From the NCBI RefSeq assembly GCF_000696095.1, contig NZ_BAYX01000007.1:248001-312000 (forward strand): a stretch of DNA of 64,000 bases. Reading direction: 5' to 3'. This DNA is from Rhizobium rhizogenes NBRC 13257. Its GTDB lineage: Bacteria; Pseudomonadota; Alphaproteobacteria; Rhizobiales; Rhizobiaceae. Under the pieces are notes generated by a model that ran no database searches, was not told the DNA's origin, and was given only the letters and a program-made list of their open reading frames with translations. Below, in pieces: positions 25,490-33,639 of the stretch. Numbering within the stretch: position 1 is the first letter of the stretch; the number at the start of each line of letters is the position of its first letter. Position numbers and translations under genes: made by a program.

Positions 25490-25532
25490 TGACGTTGAGC
25501 ATGCACCTTCTCCATGCCCCGGCAGGAGCCTC

Positions 25533-26564
25533 TCACTTCTCCGTCAGCTTCAGCTCAATACGCCGGTTGGTGGCGCGAGCCTCCGGCGTGTCGCCCGGCG
25601 CAATCGGCTGAAACTCGCCGAAGCCTGCTGCAACGAGCCGGTCTGCGGGAACGCCCTGGGCAATCAGGAACTTGACGACGGCGATGGCGCGGGCCGACGA
25701 CAGCGCCCAGTTATCCGGATAGCGGCCATTGCCCGAGAGCGGCACATTGTCTGTATGTCCGTCGACGCGTAGCACCCAGTTGATCTCCGGAGGAATTTCC
25801 TTGGAAAGGTCGATCAGCGCGGCGGCGAGCTTGGCCATCTCCGTCTGGCCGGCCGGATTGAGATCAGCAGCCCCCGAGGGGAACAGGACTTCGGACTGGA
25901 AGACGAAACGGTCGCCGACGATGCGGATATTGTCGCGGTCCGAGAGGATTTCTCGCAGACGCCCGAAGAAGTCGGAGCGATAGCGATTGAGTTCCTGCAC
26001 GCGCTGCGCCAGCGCCACATTCAGCCGTCGGCCAAGGTCAGCGATCTTCACCTGCGACGACTGATCCTTGCTCTCCGACGCCTGCAGAGCGGCCTCGACA
26101 GCGGCAATCTGGCTGCGAAGGGCAGCAATCTGCTGATTGAGGAGTTCGACCTGGCTGAGCGCCCGAGCGCTTGCTTGCTTCTGTTCGTCAAGCTCCTGCG
26201 TCAGCGTACCGACCTGCTGCTGCGCGGCTTGCCCATTGCCCGAACCGGCGGTGAGCAAGGCCTGCAGGCGCGAACGTTCATTCTCCGCCATCGACAGCGA
26301 CGCTTGCAGATTGGCGACAGAATCCTCGAGATCCTGCTTGCCGTTCTTCTCCAGCGCCAGTTGCTCCACCAGATCGTTGATGCGGCTGTTGAGGCGATTG
26401 AGAGCCTCGTCCCGGCCGGTAATCTCACGGCTCAGAATGAACTGGCCGAGGACAAACACCGTCAGCAGGAACATGATCGCCATCAACAGCGTGGACAACG
26501 CATCGACGAAGCCTGGCCAATAATCGACCGTTCGCTGATGGCGGCGGTTTCGCGCGAGCGCCAT
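25533..26564 (-). CDS. OmpA/MotB-like peptidoglycan-binding partner of an ion channel
   Basis: A 343-residue inner-membrane protein. One N-terminal TM helix (about residues 17-42: VDALSTLLMAIMFLLTVFVL) carries an Asp near 21 that could bind protons, as in MotB/TolR. A long coiled coil covers about 50-190 (LNSRINDLVEQLALEKNGKQ). The C-terminal OmpA domain binds peptidoglycan (VDGHTDNVPLSGNGRYPDNW, then GFGEFQPIAPGDT). It is encoded 3 bases after the MotA/TolQ-like gene. Together they look like an ion-driven stator or force generator, but no flagellar or Tol genes are nearby. The role is unknown. Confidence 0.9.
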   Translation of the reverse strand: MALARNRRHQRTVDYWPGFVDALSTLLMAIMFLLTVFVLGQFILSREITGRDEALNRLNSRINDLVEQLALEKNGKQDLEDSVANLQASLSMAENERSRLQALLTAGSGNGQAAQQQVGTLTQELDEQKQASARALSQVELLNQQIAALRSQIAAVEAALQASESKDQSSQVKIADLGRRLNVALAQRVQELNRYRSDFFGRLREILSDRDNIRIVGDRFVFQSEVLFPSGAADLNPAGQTEMAKLAAALIDLSKEIPPEINWVLRVDGHTDNVPLSGNGRYPDNWALSSARAIAVVKFLIAQGVPADRLVAAGFGEFQPIAPGDTPEARATNRRIELKLTEK

Positions 26565-26567
26565 GGC

Positions 26568-27614
26568 TTACTTGCTCCCGGTCTTCTCGGTATGGCTGAT
26601 GCGGTCGGCAAGACGATCGAGCGTTCGACGCATCGACTTCGCCTCCTCCTGCTGCGCCTCGATCCAGTCGCGAAGCATCTGCTGCTCGTTGCGCATATTC
26701 TTGACCAGGCCCTGAATGCCTTCTGCGAGGTTCGCCATCGCCGTCACCGAACGCTGGCCGCCACCCTCGTCGGCGATCTTGCGCAGGTAGTCCGACAGCG
26801 CACGCACATCCTCCGACGATGCACCACTGGTGCCGTCGATGACCGGACCGAGATCGGAACCGACATCCGTCACCGAGGAAAGCCAGTTTTCCAGCTCCGT
26901 ATAAAAACGGTTCTGCGCACGGCCAGCCTGCAGGTCGAGAAACCCGAGGATCAGCGAGCCGGAAAGACCGAGAAGCGATGAGGAGAACGCCGTGCCCATG
27001 CCGACCAGTGGACCGGAAAGGCCGGATTTCAGAGAACCGAGAATGTCGCTGCTGTCGCCCGAACCGACATCGAGGCTCTGGATAACGTCGTTGATCGAGC
27101 CGATCGTACCGATCAGGCCCCAGAAAGTGCCGAGCAGGCCGAGGAAGACCAGCAAGCCGATGAGATAGCGCGAGGTGTCGCGCGACTCGTCGAGGCGGGT
27201 GGCGATGGAATCGAGGATCGAGCGCAGCGTCGCCGTTGAAAGCTGCATGCCGCGGCGGTTGCCGATCAGCGCCCGCATCGGCGCCAGGAGCCGGGGATTG
27301 CGGCCGACCTTGTCGGCGGCATTGCCGACGGCGCGGAAATGATTGAACCAGCGAACTTCCGGCCGCAGCATCAGCACATGGTTGAAGACCAGCAGGATGC
27401 CGACGGCGAGAACGCCGAGGATCAGCCCGTTGAGGCCGGGATTGTGCATGAAGGCGACTTGAGCCTGGCGAAACAGGATCGCCACGATAAAGCCGACGAT
27501 GACCAGGAAGAGGATCATCGTCCAGAAGAAGGCCATTGGGCTGGAGAGCTTGTACGTATATCCGCCCGACGCATTGTCGGTCGACCCCAGATCCCCCAGG
27601 TTCACATTTTCCAT
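26568..27614 (-). CDS. MotA/TolQ/ExbB-like proton channel protein
   Basis: A 348-residue polytopic membrane protein with four likely TM segments: about 27-50, 63-85, 150-170 (GLLVFLGLLGTFWGLIGTI) and 205-230. The MotA/TolQ/ExbB core is the GTFWGLIGTIGSIND block plus LSGPLVGMGTAFSSSLLGLSGSLI. The cytoplasmic C-terminus (about 240-348) is a long, charged helix. It sits directly before the OmpA/MotB-like gene. It should form the 5:2 ion channel with that partner. Start ATG at 27614, 134 bases downstream of suhB. Confidence 0.9.
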   Translation of the reverse strand: MENVNLGDLGSTDNASGGYTYKLSSPMAFFWTMILFLVIVGFIVAILFRQAQVAFMHNPGLNGLILGVLAVGILLVFNHVLMLRPEVRWFNHFRAVGNAADKVGRNPRLLAPMRALIGNRRGMQLSTATLRSILDSIATRLDESRDTSRYLIGLLVFLGLLGTFWGLIGTIGSINDVIQSLDVGSGDSSDILGSLKSGLSGPLVGMGTAFSSSLLGLSGSLILGFLDLQAGRAQNRFYTELENWLSSVTDVGSDLGPVIDGTSGASSEDVRALSDYLRKIADEGGGQRSVTAMANLAEGIQGLVKNMRNEQQMLRDWIEAQQEEAKSMRRTLDRLADRISHTEKTGSK

Positions 27615-27747
27615 CGCACACTCAGCCTCCGGAGTTTCCGCAGGCGGAGACTAGAGCAACATTGAGCCGAATTGAAGAGACGGACATCACAAAACGACCT
27701 GTTGGCAACAGGCAGTTTTGCCACAGGCGATTGGGCTAGGGTCGACC

Positions 27748-28551
27748 TTATTTCGTTGGGATCGGCCGCTTGACGACCTCGGCGAGCGCCTTGTGAATAT
27801 GCTCGTTGCCGCAGATGATCGAGCTTGTGGCGAGCATGTCGTTGCCACCGTCGAAATCCGACACGAAACCACCGGCTTCGCGTACCAGCAGAATGCCGGC
27901 TGCCATGTCCCAGGGCGACAGGCCCACTTCCCAGAAACCGTCGAAACGGCCGGCGGCGACATAGGCGAGATCGAGGGCTGCCGAGCCGACGCGGCGAACG
28001 CCAGCGACTTCGCCCATGACATGGCGCAGCTCGACGAGGAACTTGCCGTGATTGCCACGGCCAAGATGCGGAACGCCGCAGCCGATGACGCAATCCGACA
28101 GCACGCGGCGCGAAGCGACGCGCAGGCGGCGGTCATTGAGGAAGGCGCCACCGCCGCGCTCGGCGGTGTAGAGCTCGTCGGTTGCCGGATTGAAGACGAC
28201 ACCGCCGACGATCTCGCCGTTGCGCTCGAGCGCGATCGATACGGAGAACATCGGAATGCCGTGCAGGAAGTTGGTCGTGCCGTCGAGCGGATCGACGATC
28301 CAGCGATGTGCGCCGTCGGTGCCCTTGATCTCCTCATCGGCTTCTTCGCCGAGGAAGCCATAGGTGGGGCGGGCCTTCAGCAGCTCGTCGCGGATGATCT
28401 TCTGCGCCTTCAGATCGGCCTGGCTGACGAAATCGCCCGGTCCCTTCACCGAAACCTGCAGGTTCTGCACTTCGCCGAAATCGCGGCTGAGCGACTTGCC
28501 TGCCTTGAGGGCAGCCTGAACCATGACATTGAGAAGAGCAGAACGGGCCAT
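27748..28551 (-). CDS. suhB: Inositol monophosphatase family protein SuhB
   Basis: A 267-residue Mg-dependent phosphatase. The metal-site motifs are GEEADEE near residue 68, DPLDGTTNFLHG near 87-98 and WEVGLSPWDMAAG near 208. The family hydrolyses inositol monophosphates; E. coli SuhB also acts in rRNA antitermination with Nus factors. The ATG at 28551 has AAGGAAAACCG upstream. The frame stays open for 63 more codons upstream, but those are low-similarity and cross a repeat-like stretch. Confidence 0.94.
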   Translation of the reverse strand: MARSALLNVMVQAALKAGKSLSRDFGEVQNLQVSVKGPGDFVSQADLKAQKIIRDELLKARPTYGFLGEEADEEIKGTDGAHRWIVDPLDGTTNFLHGIPMFSVSIALERNGEIVGGVVFNPATDELYTAERGGGAFLNDRRLRVASRRVLSDCVIGCGVPHLGRGNHGKFLVELRHVMGEVAGVRRVGSAALDLAYVAAGRFDGFWEVGLSPWDMAAGILLVREAGGFVSDFDGGNDMLATSSIICGNEHIHKALAEVVKRPIPTK

Positions 28552-28696
28552 CGGTTTTCCTTGGGTAATATAGAAGGCACTGACCGGACCCGAAGAAGGC
28601 CCCGGCGGAGCGGGATCGGCAGCGCAATAAAGATTGGCGGCCTCAAGACCACAAAATCGGGGGAATTTCAAGTGCTGAAGCGTGGCAGGGGGCGCG

Positions 28697-28761
28697 CTGG
28701 TGGTTCGAGGCTTCGCCCTATGGGCCGCGCACCTCACCATGAGGGCGGGTGGTGAGGTGCG
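28697..28761. repeat. Dispersed repeat with an 11-base inverted pair
   Basis: The word GTTCGAGGCTTCGCCC followed by GCGCACCTCACCATGAGGG is a familiar alphaproteobacterial extragenic repeat. Here CGCACCTCACC (28728-28738) pairs perfectly with GGTGAGGTGCG (28751-28761) around a 12-base loop. It lies between the 3' end of nrsF and the suhB start, both on the minus strand, so it could act as an RNA hairpin ending the nrsF message. There is no T-run. Confidence 0.55.
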
Positions 28762-28776
28762 AAATCCAGGCGGATA

Positions 28777-29424
28777 TCACCAAGCCAGCGCGCGCTTGCC
28801 GACAAAGGCGCCTAAGCCCATCACGATCACGATCGAGACGCTGTACCAGACCGCCACGAACAACCCGCCGTCATTCTTGCAGACGAAAGCATAGGCAGCA
28901 GCCCCGAGGGCGCCCGCAAGAATACCGGCCGCAGCACCGGCCATCGCCGGTCGGGTGGTAACGCCCGTCCGCAGCGCCGCGATAATCAGCACAAGCGGCG
29001 CAAGCGAAAGCAGGACCATGGCGGTCAGGCAGCTCGGAACGGAGACGCCGGACCGGCCCATCAGCGGAAAGCCCGAAGCATCCGAGGCGGCACCGATCAG
29101 CAACAGCGCCAGTCCCGGCAACAGCATGGCAAGCGAGAATGCTGCGGAGCCCGGCTTGCCGGCATGACGCACGGCCAGAATGCCACCTCCGGCCAGCATC
29201 AGCATGCTGATGATCTTGTGATGGAATGGCGCGCTCCGCAACGTCGCCTGGAGTTCGGGCTGAAAGCCGAAAGTGGCGAAGACCAGGACAATCGCGCAGG
29301 CAAGCGAAAGGATCGTTGCAAGCAGCAAAGTGCGTTCAAAGGAAAGAGTGGAGCGCCGCTGCCCTGCCCCGGCCTCGCCCGCCAGATTTCGGATCACGAG
29401 GTCCGTATCACCCGCCGTCTTCAT
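28777..29424 (-). CDS. nrsF: NrsF-type anti-sigma factor (DUF1109)
   Basis: A 215-residue membrane protein with about six hydrophobic segments and a short cytoplasmic N-terminus, matching the DUF1109/NrsF family. In Caulobacter NrsF holds SigF inactive and releases it on redox or heavy-metal stress through two cysteines. Two Cys lie in or near membrane segments here (VPSCLTAM near 130 and FVCKNDGG near 183). The start overlaps the sigma factor stop by 4 bases (ATGA), a typical sigma/anti-sigma coupling. The redox role is inferred. Confidence 0.85.
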   Translation of the reverse strand: MKTAGDTDLVIRNLAGEAGAGQRRSTLSFERTLLLATILSLACAIVLVFATFGFQPELQATLRSAPFHHKIISMLMLAGGGILAVRHAGKPGSAAFSLAMLLPGLALLLIGAASDASGFPLMGRSGVSVPSCLTAMVLLSLAPLVLIIAALRTGVTTRPAMAGAAAGILAGALGAAAYAFVCKNDGGLFVAVWYSVSIVIVMGLGAFVGKRALAW

Positions 29425-30005
29425 ATCTTGCCCTTGCTTGGTTTGGGTGGAGCAACGCCGGCCACCGAGGCCAGGCGTTGCAATGCCCGGTGCAGCGTCA
29501 CTCGCACAGCACCTTCGCTGGTCTGGAGCTTCTCGGCCGTCTCGCGCACCGATGCACCCTCGATCGTCAGCGCCTGGACGACAGTGCGCTGACCGAGGGA
29601 GAGGCCGCTCAAATGATGGTCGAGATCGACGAGCGCCCGGTCGGCATCTTCGCACGGCGCTTCGACCACATTGGACCATTCCTCCAGCGTCAGGTCGCTG
29701 CGATACCGCGCCTCGCGGCGACGGCGGCGCATCGCGTCGGACAGCTTGTAACGCGCAATGGCATAGAACCACGGCAGAAAGGCACGATCCGCGTCCCATC
29801 GATGCCGCATCGTATGCAGGCCGATCAATATTTCCTGAACGATATCTTCCGTCTCATGCGCGCTCATGCCGAGCCGCGACAATCGTCCGCGAACCAATAT
29901 GCGCAGCGATTTCGCGACGTCGCCCAGCAGCCATTCATAGGCAGCAGCGTCGCCCCGCCGCTCGGCCTTCATGGCATTGGCCCAAATTTGTTCGCGCGAT
30001 TCCAT
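29421..30005 (-). CDS. ECF sigma factor of the SigF/NrsF group
   Basis: A 194-residue ECF sigma factor. Region 2 is at about residues 25-95 (ETEDIVQEILIGLHTMRHRW, then FLPWFYAIARYKLSDAMRRR). Region 4 is at about 130-185 (GASVRETAEKLQTSEGAVRVTLHRALQRL, helix-turn-helix). It overlaps the nrsF start by 4 bases, so the pair is one transcript. A matching promoter lies only a few bases before the ATG (see 30014-30040), indicating autoregulation. It is divergent from a secreted hydrolase. Confidence 0.92.
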   Translation of the reverse strand: MESREQIWANAMKAERRGDAAAYEWLLGDVAKSLRILVRGRLSRLGMSAHETEDIVQEILIGLHTMRHRWDADRAFLPWFYAIARYKLSDAMRRRRREARYRSDLTLEEWSNVVEAPCEDADRALVDLDHHLSGLSLGQRTVVQALTIEGASVRETAEKLQTSEGAVRVTLHRALQRLASVAGVAPPKPSKGKI

Positions 30006-30013
30006 AACTACCT

Positions 30014-30040
30014 ATTCGCCGCGAAAGCGCGTTTGTTACA
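30014..30040 (-). promoter_or_regulatory. ECF (SigF-type) autoregulatory promoter
   Basis: On the minus strand TGTAAC (complement of 30035-30040) and CGAAT (complement of 30014-30018) are separated so that TAAC and CGAA have 16 bases between them, like Caulobacter SigF promoters (GTAACC-16-CGAA). The start of transcription would fall within about 5 bases of the ATG at 30005, so the message would have almost no leader. Confidence 0.6.
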
Positions 30041-30178
30041 GCTCAACTCGGATTTTTTATCGCGACATACCAAACGCCAACACGTTTCCGTGATGATGTT
30101 GCGCCGCACCCGAGCCGGGCGAATTGAGTTTGAGGAGCGTGAAGCATCCTCCCCAGACTCAACCAAGGAAATCGATCG

Positions 30179-30958
30179 ATGAAAACGATACAAAGGCTTG
30201 CCATTGCCGCAGCCGCATTATTGGCTGCCTTCGCAGCGCAACCGACCTTCGCCGCAACCACGCCGACACTCAAGGCGCACAACGTTGTCCTCGTCCATGG
30301 CGCCTATGCGGATGGATCGAGCTGGTCCGAGGTGATCCCGATCCTCCAGCGCACCGGCCTGCATGTCACTTCGGTGCAGAACCCGCTGACGTCCTTCGCC
30401 GATGATGTTGCCGCCACCAATCGGGTTCTGGCGCTGCAGGACGGCCCGACCGTGCTCGTTGGCCATTCCTATGCAGGCATGGTCATCAGCGAGACCGGCG
30501 TCGACCCGAAGGTCAGCGCCCTCGTCTATGTTGCCGCCCGCGCACCGGACGCCGGCGAAGACTATGCCGCCCTCGCCGCCAAATTCCCTGCTCCGCCCGC
30601 AAACAAGGGGCTCGTCCATTCCGGCGGCTTCGCTCAACTCAACGAGGACGCTTTCGTCCATGACTTCGCCGGCGACCTGAACCCCACCAAGGCCCGGGCG
30701 CTCTACGCGGTGCAGGGGCGGATCTCCGATACGCTGTTCGCCTCGCGCACCACGCAGGCCGCCTGGAAGACCAAGCCGAGCTGGTACGCCATCTCCAAGA
30801 ACGACCGCACGACATCGCCCGAGCTGGAACACTTTCTCGCCAAGCGCATGAATGCGACCACCGTCGAACTTAACTCCAGCCACGTCTCACTGATTTCCCA
30901 CCCGCGTGAAATCGCCAACATGATTCTTGCCGCCGCAGGCTACCCCGTGGGGAAGTAG
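30179..30958 (+). CDS. Secreted alpha/beta hydrolase
   Basis: A 259-residue hydrolase with a Sec signal peptide (about residues 1-25, ending QPTFA|ATTP). The oxyanion HG motif is LVHGAYADGSSW near 38, the nucleophile elbow GHSYAG near 96, and the catalytic His is near 235 (SSHVSLISHP). It resembles the salicylate-esterase/MenH-like group. CCAAGGAAATCG gives the start. It is divergent from the ECF sigma operon and may belong to its regulon, but no matching -35/-10 was found on its side. Substrate unknown. Confidence 0.9.
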   Translation: MKTIQRLAIAAAALLAAFAAQPTFAATTPTLKAHNVVLVHGAYADGSSWSEVIPILQRTGLHVTSVQNPLTSFADDVAATNRVLALQDGPTVLVGHSYAGMVISETGVDPKVSALVYVAARAPDAGEDYAALAAKFPAPPANKGLVHSGGFAQLNEDAFVHDFAGDLNPTKARALYAVQGRISDTLFASRTTQAAWKTKPSWYAISKNDRTTSPELEHFLAKRMNATTVELNSSHVSLISHPREIANMILAAAGYPVGK

Positions 30959-31034
30959 CCGGCGCCGATCATCGGATGCATTTTCGGGATGGATTGGACG
31001 ATCTGTCTCGGAAAACCGCAACACACCGGGCTTG

Positions 31035-32264
31035 TTACCGCGCCCGGCGGAACTTGTTGGCCGCGTCGATCGCGGCCTTCTGCTGATAATCCTCGATGCC
31101 CTGGTAGAAATCCTCAAGCTCCGGATCCTTCAGGCCGGCCCGGCGGGAAATGACATACCATGTGGCCGCCGCCACCGGATCCTGCTTCGTGCCGAGCGCA
31201 TTGATATAGAGATGCGCCAGCTTGTTCTGGGCGACGACATTGCCGCGATAGGCGGCAACCCGCATCCAGTTGAAACCGTTTTCCAGGTCCTGCTTGCCAC
31301 CGGTGCCGTTGATCAGCCAGACGCCCATGTCGAGCTGCGCGGTGTCAAAGCCGGCATTGGCGGCACGCGACAGCCATTCTCGGGCGCGTGCTTTCTTTTC
31401 CGGAGGCAGGTCGGGCATATTGAGATAGAGCTGTGAGATGGCATATTGCGCGTCGGCAATGCCTTGCTCGGCGGCCTTCTCATAATAGGGAAGAGCCATT
31501 TGCAGGCCCTTGAGACCGGGATTTTCGGCCGTCAGCAGCTGTCCCAAGTTGAATTCGGCGGATGCCTGGCCGGCATCGGCCGCCTTCCTCATCCATTCGT
31601 CCGCCCTCTTCCGGTCGCGCGGCACGTCACGCCCTTCTATCAGGACGAGAGCATATTTGAACATTGCGGTGGCGTCACCGCCCTCGGCTGCCTTGCCATA
31701 CCAGAAGGCAGCATCCTTGGTGTCGCGCTTGACGCCGAGACCTTGGCTCATCAATTCCGCAAGCAGGGTCTGCGCGGCTGGATCGCCGAGCTGCGCCCGC
31801 GGCAGGGCTTTCTGGAACGCGGTCAGATAGTAGCCGCGCTGGAATGCACCATAGGCTTCGTCGACCTTGCCCTTGAAGGGCTTTTCCTTTGGCAGGTCGG
31901 GCAGATTCGCGCCCATGCGCTCGAAGACCCCGACACCTTCGGACGGCTTGACATTATCGGCCTTCGGCTCCGCGCCAGGCTGGATCTTCTCGGTCTTGAA
32001 GGTGTTCGTGCCCGCATCCAGAGGACGCGTCACGACGCTTTCGCCGCGCGTCGAGGCATCGTCCGGCGGCACGTCAGTATCGTCGGCAAGCCCGCCTTCG
32101 GCAGGTTTGGCATTCTGGTCCGGGTTATCCGGCTGCGCGGTGATGCCGGGCAGCGCCGTATCGCCCTTGCTCGACTGCGCCACCGCCAGCAGCGGCAATG
32201 CCGTCAGCCCGACGGCGAGAGCGGCAAGAAAGGAACGGTGACTGAATCGAGGCGTAAACGACAT
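31035..32264 (-). CDS. Periplasmic Sel1/TPR-repeat protein
   Basis: A 409-residue exported protein: N-terminal signal peptide (about 1-30, ending PLLAVAQ), an acidic low-complexity linker (about 31-110), then at least five Sel1-like repeats (AAFWYGKAAEGGDATAMFKY, then ADEWMRKAADAGQASAEFNL and further copies at 38-residue steps). Such proteins are scaffolds in cell-envelope or signalling complexes; ExoR of Sinorhizobium is one rhizobial example, but this one is longer and has a different linker. It lies 9 bases downstream of the ThiE-like gene. Confidence 0.9.
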   Translation of the reverse strand: MSFTPRFSHRSFLAALAVGLTALPLLAVAQSSKGDTALPGITAQPDNPDQNAKPAEGGLADDTDVPPDDASTRGESVVTRPLDAGTNTFKTEKIQPGAEPKADNVKPSEGVGVFERMGANLPDLPKEKPFKGKVDEAYGAFQRGYYLTAFQKALPRAQLGDPAAQTLLAELMSQGLGVKRDTKDAAFWYGKAAEGGDATAMFKYALVLIEGRDVPRDRKRADEWMRKAADAGQASAEFNLGQLLTAENPGLKGLQMALPYYEKAAEQGIADAQYAISQLYLNMPDLPPEKKARAREWLSRAANAGFDTAQLDMGVWLINGTGGKQDLENGFNWMRVAAYRGNVVAQNKLAHLYINALGTKQDPVAAATWYVISRRAGLKDPELEDFYQGIEDYQQKAAIDAANKFRRAR

Positions 32265-32273
32265 GGTTTGCTA

Positions 32274-32927
32274 TCAATCTTCAAACCGTGGCGCTTTTTC
32301 GTCGAGAAGTGCATTCACTTCCGCGACGATGGAAGCGGCAGCCGCGGGATCGGCAAAAACTGCCGTGCGCAGCGCCACGAATTCAGCACCCGACAAAGCC
32401 ACCTCCAGCGCCGATTCCGGATCGGTGCCACCCATGACGATGCAGGGGATAGCGATCATCGAGGCCCACCATTCGCCGAGCGCCACATTTTTCGGATGCG
32501 CCTCCGGCTTGATATCGCCGTCGAGCTTGCCGAAGAAAATATAGTCGGGCCGCAATTCGCCGATCTCCAGCGCATGGTGCCTGTCGGTGGCATTGCCGCC
32601 ACCGACGATCAGCTTCGGCACATGTTTTTCCACCGCCTCGGTGAATTCGGCAAGATTGCCGGTGATGTGCAGGCCGTCGGCCTTGGCGCGGCCGGCCACG
32701 CGGCTGTCGCCGGCGATCAGTGCTGCGGCACCCGCCTCCTGCACCAGAGGCACCAGCTTTTCCGCGTGCTTCTGGAAAGTGCTGTCATCGAGCCCGTATT
32801 GCGGGAGAATGACCGAGGCCACGTCCCCGCCCCTCAACGCATCGGCCACCACCTTCGCCTGCTCATCGACATCGGCAATATCGGGAACGATGAGAACGAG
32901 GCGGCAGCGATCTTCGGGCACGGTCAT
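32274..32927 (-). CDS. Thiamine-phosphate synthase-like TIM-barrel protein
   Basis: A 217-residue TIM barrel of the ThiE/TenI group. It reads RLVLIVPDIADVDEQAKVV near 8, IAGDSRVAGRAKADGLHI near 91-108 (ThiE has NDR/DGVHLGQED here) and VMGGTDPESALEVALSGAEF near 165. The conserved ThiE Asp/Arg residues are partly replaced, so true thiamine-phosphate synthase activity is doubtful. No thi-box or other thiamine gene is nearby. It is coupled to the Sel1 gene (9-base gap). Start ATG at 32927. Confidence 0.8.
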   Translation of the reverse strand: MTVPEDRCRLVLIVPDIADVDEQAKVVADALRGGDVASVILPQYGLDDSTFQKHAEKLVPLVQEAGAAALIAGDSRVAGRAKADGLHITGNLAEFTEAVEKHVPKLIVGGGNATDRHHALEIGELRPDYIFFGKLDGDIKPEAHPKNVALGEWWASMIAIPCIVMGGTDPESALEVALSGAEFVALRTAVFADPAAAASIVAEVNALLDEKAPRFED

Positions 32928-33172
32928 TGTGAATTTCCATATTTACGGGTTCATTCGTCAGGGATGGCGCACCCGTTCGATGCTTGTGAGTAAATCCGTT
33001 AGGACGGTCTGACAAGGGGCAGGTCGGCGAAACCGCTCCACACCATGAACACCATATCTCTTACGAGGACCCTGCGGAACCTTCCGGCTGGGATGTCGGA
33101 AACAAAGCGCAATCCGTCATTGCATTGCACAATTGACTTGCCGCCCCCCTAGGTTTGACGTAGCTTTTTGCC

Positions 33173-33433
33173 ATGTCGACCATGGACCCCTTCGCTGCCA
33201 TCGCGGATCCGAACCGGCGCTACCTGCTGGAAGAGCTGCGGCGCGCTCCAAAAACGGTCAACGAACTGGCGCGGGGCCTCCCCATCAGCCGCCCTGCCGT
33301 GTCGCAACATCTCAAGGCGCTGCTCGACAGCAATCTCGTTTCCGTCACATCCGAAGGCACGAAACGCATCTACGCGGTCAACGGCCCCGGTTTCGACAAG
33401 CTCAATTTGTGGCTGGATCAGTTCTGGGCCTGA
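33173..33433 (+). CDS. Small ArsR-type regulator
   Basis: An 86-residue winged-helix protein, shorter than the usual 95-120. It has FAAIADPNRRYLLEELRR near the start, the recognition helix SRPAVSQHLKALLDSNLV near 45-60 and the wing SEGTKRIYAVN. It ends soon after (FDKLNLWLDQFWA), which is the family's final aromatic helix, so it is probably complete. There is no metal-sensing Cys. An in-frame ATG 9 bases later would also work. It is followed by a hairpin at 33485-33521. No partner gene is directly linked. Confidence 0.88.
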   Translation: MSTMDPFAAIADPNRRYLLEELRRAPKTVNELARGLPISRPAVSQHLKALLDSNLVSVTSEGTKRIYAVNGPGFDKLNLWLDQFWA

Positions 33434-33484
33434 GAGCGGCCCTTGGCGCCTTGTGGCGAATTCCCGGTATTTCACAGACAAATT

Positions 33485-33521
33485 GCGCCAGCTTCCACTC
33501 GTAACGTGTTGAAGCCGGCGC
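33485..33521 (+). terminator. Hairpin downstream of the small arsR
   Basis: GCGCC-A-GCTTC pairs with GAAGC-C-GGCGC (one mismatch) around a 15-base loop, followed by ATCGATTTT. It is a plausible but weak terminator for the plus strand. Confidence 0.4.
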
Positions 33522-33543
33522 ATCGATTTTAGCTGGAATGGTC

Positions 33544-33614
33544 ACCACCTGCGACCGGGGAACTCTCCCCGGGGCCTTTTGGCCGGCCTGTCCTCCCAGG
33601 CCGTAATCGGTGGT
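33544..33614. ncRNA. Cloverleaf-like structured RNA candidate
   Basis: A 71-base segment folds into a four-way junction with every helix perfectly paired. The closing stem is ACCACC (33544-33549) with GGTGGT (33609-33614). Arm 1 is CCGGGGA/TCCCCGG (33555-33572, 4-base loop). Arm 2 is GGCC-TTTT-GGCC (33573-33584). Arm 3 is GGCCTG/CAGGCC (33585-33602, 6-base loop). The three arms abut without spacers. It is not a tRNA (no TTCRA loop, arms differ). TTTTG follows on the plus strand; on the minus strand TTATAA at about 33623-33628 could be a -10 just upstream. Strand unresolved. Confidence 0.5.
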
Positions 33615-33639
33615 TTTGTCCCTTATAAAGAACGTCGCG

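Noticed and set aside
25533..27614. Zorya-type anti-phage ZorA/ZorB
   Set aside because: MotA- and OmpA-like parts are present, but no ZorC/ZorD or ZorE partner is near, and the setting (suhB, ECF42) is ordinary core genome.
30100..30123. Second ECF promoter facing the secreted hydrolase
   Set aside because: A CGAA occurs at 30120-30123, but the -35 position reads TGCG, not TAAC.
32274..32927. TPP riboswitch upstream of the ThiE-like gene
   Set aside because: No thi-box-like sequence is seen in the 245-base upstream gap, and the gene itself has altered catalytic residues.
33544..33614. tRNA gene
   Set aside because: The fold is cloverleaf-like, but arm lengths differ from tRNA and there is no TTCRA T-loop or CCA-type acceptor pattern.
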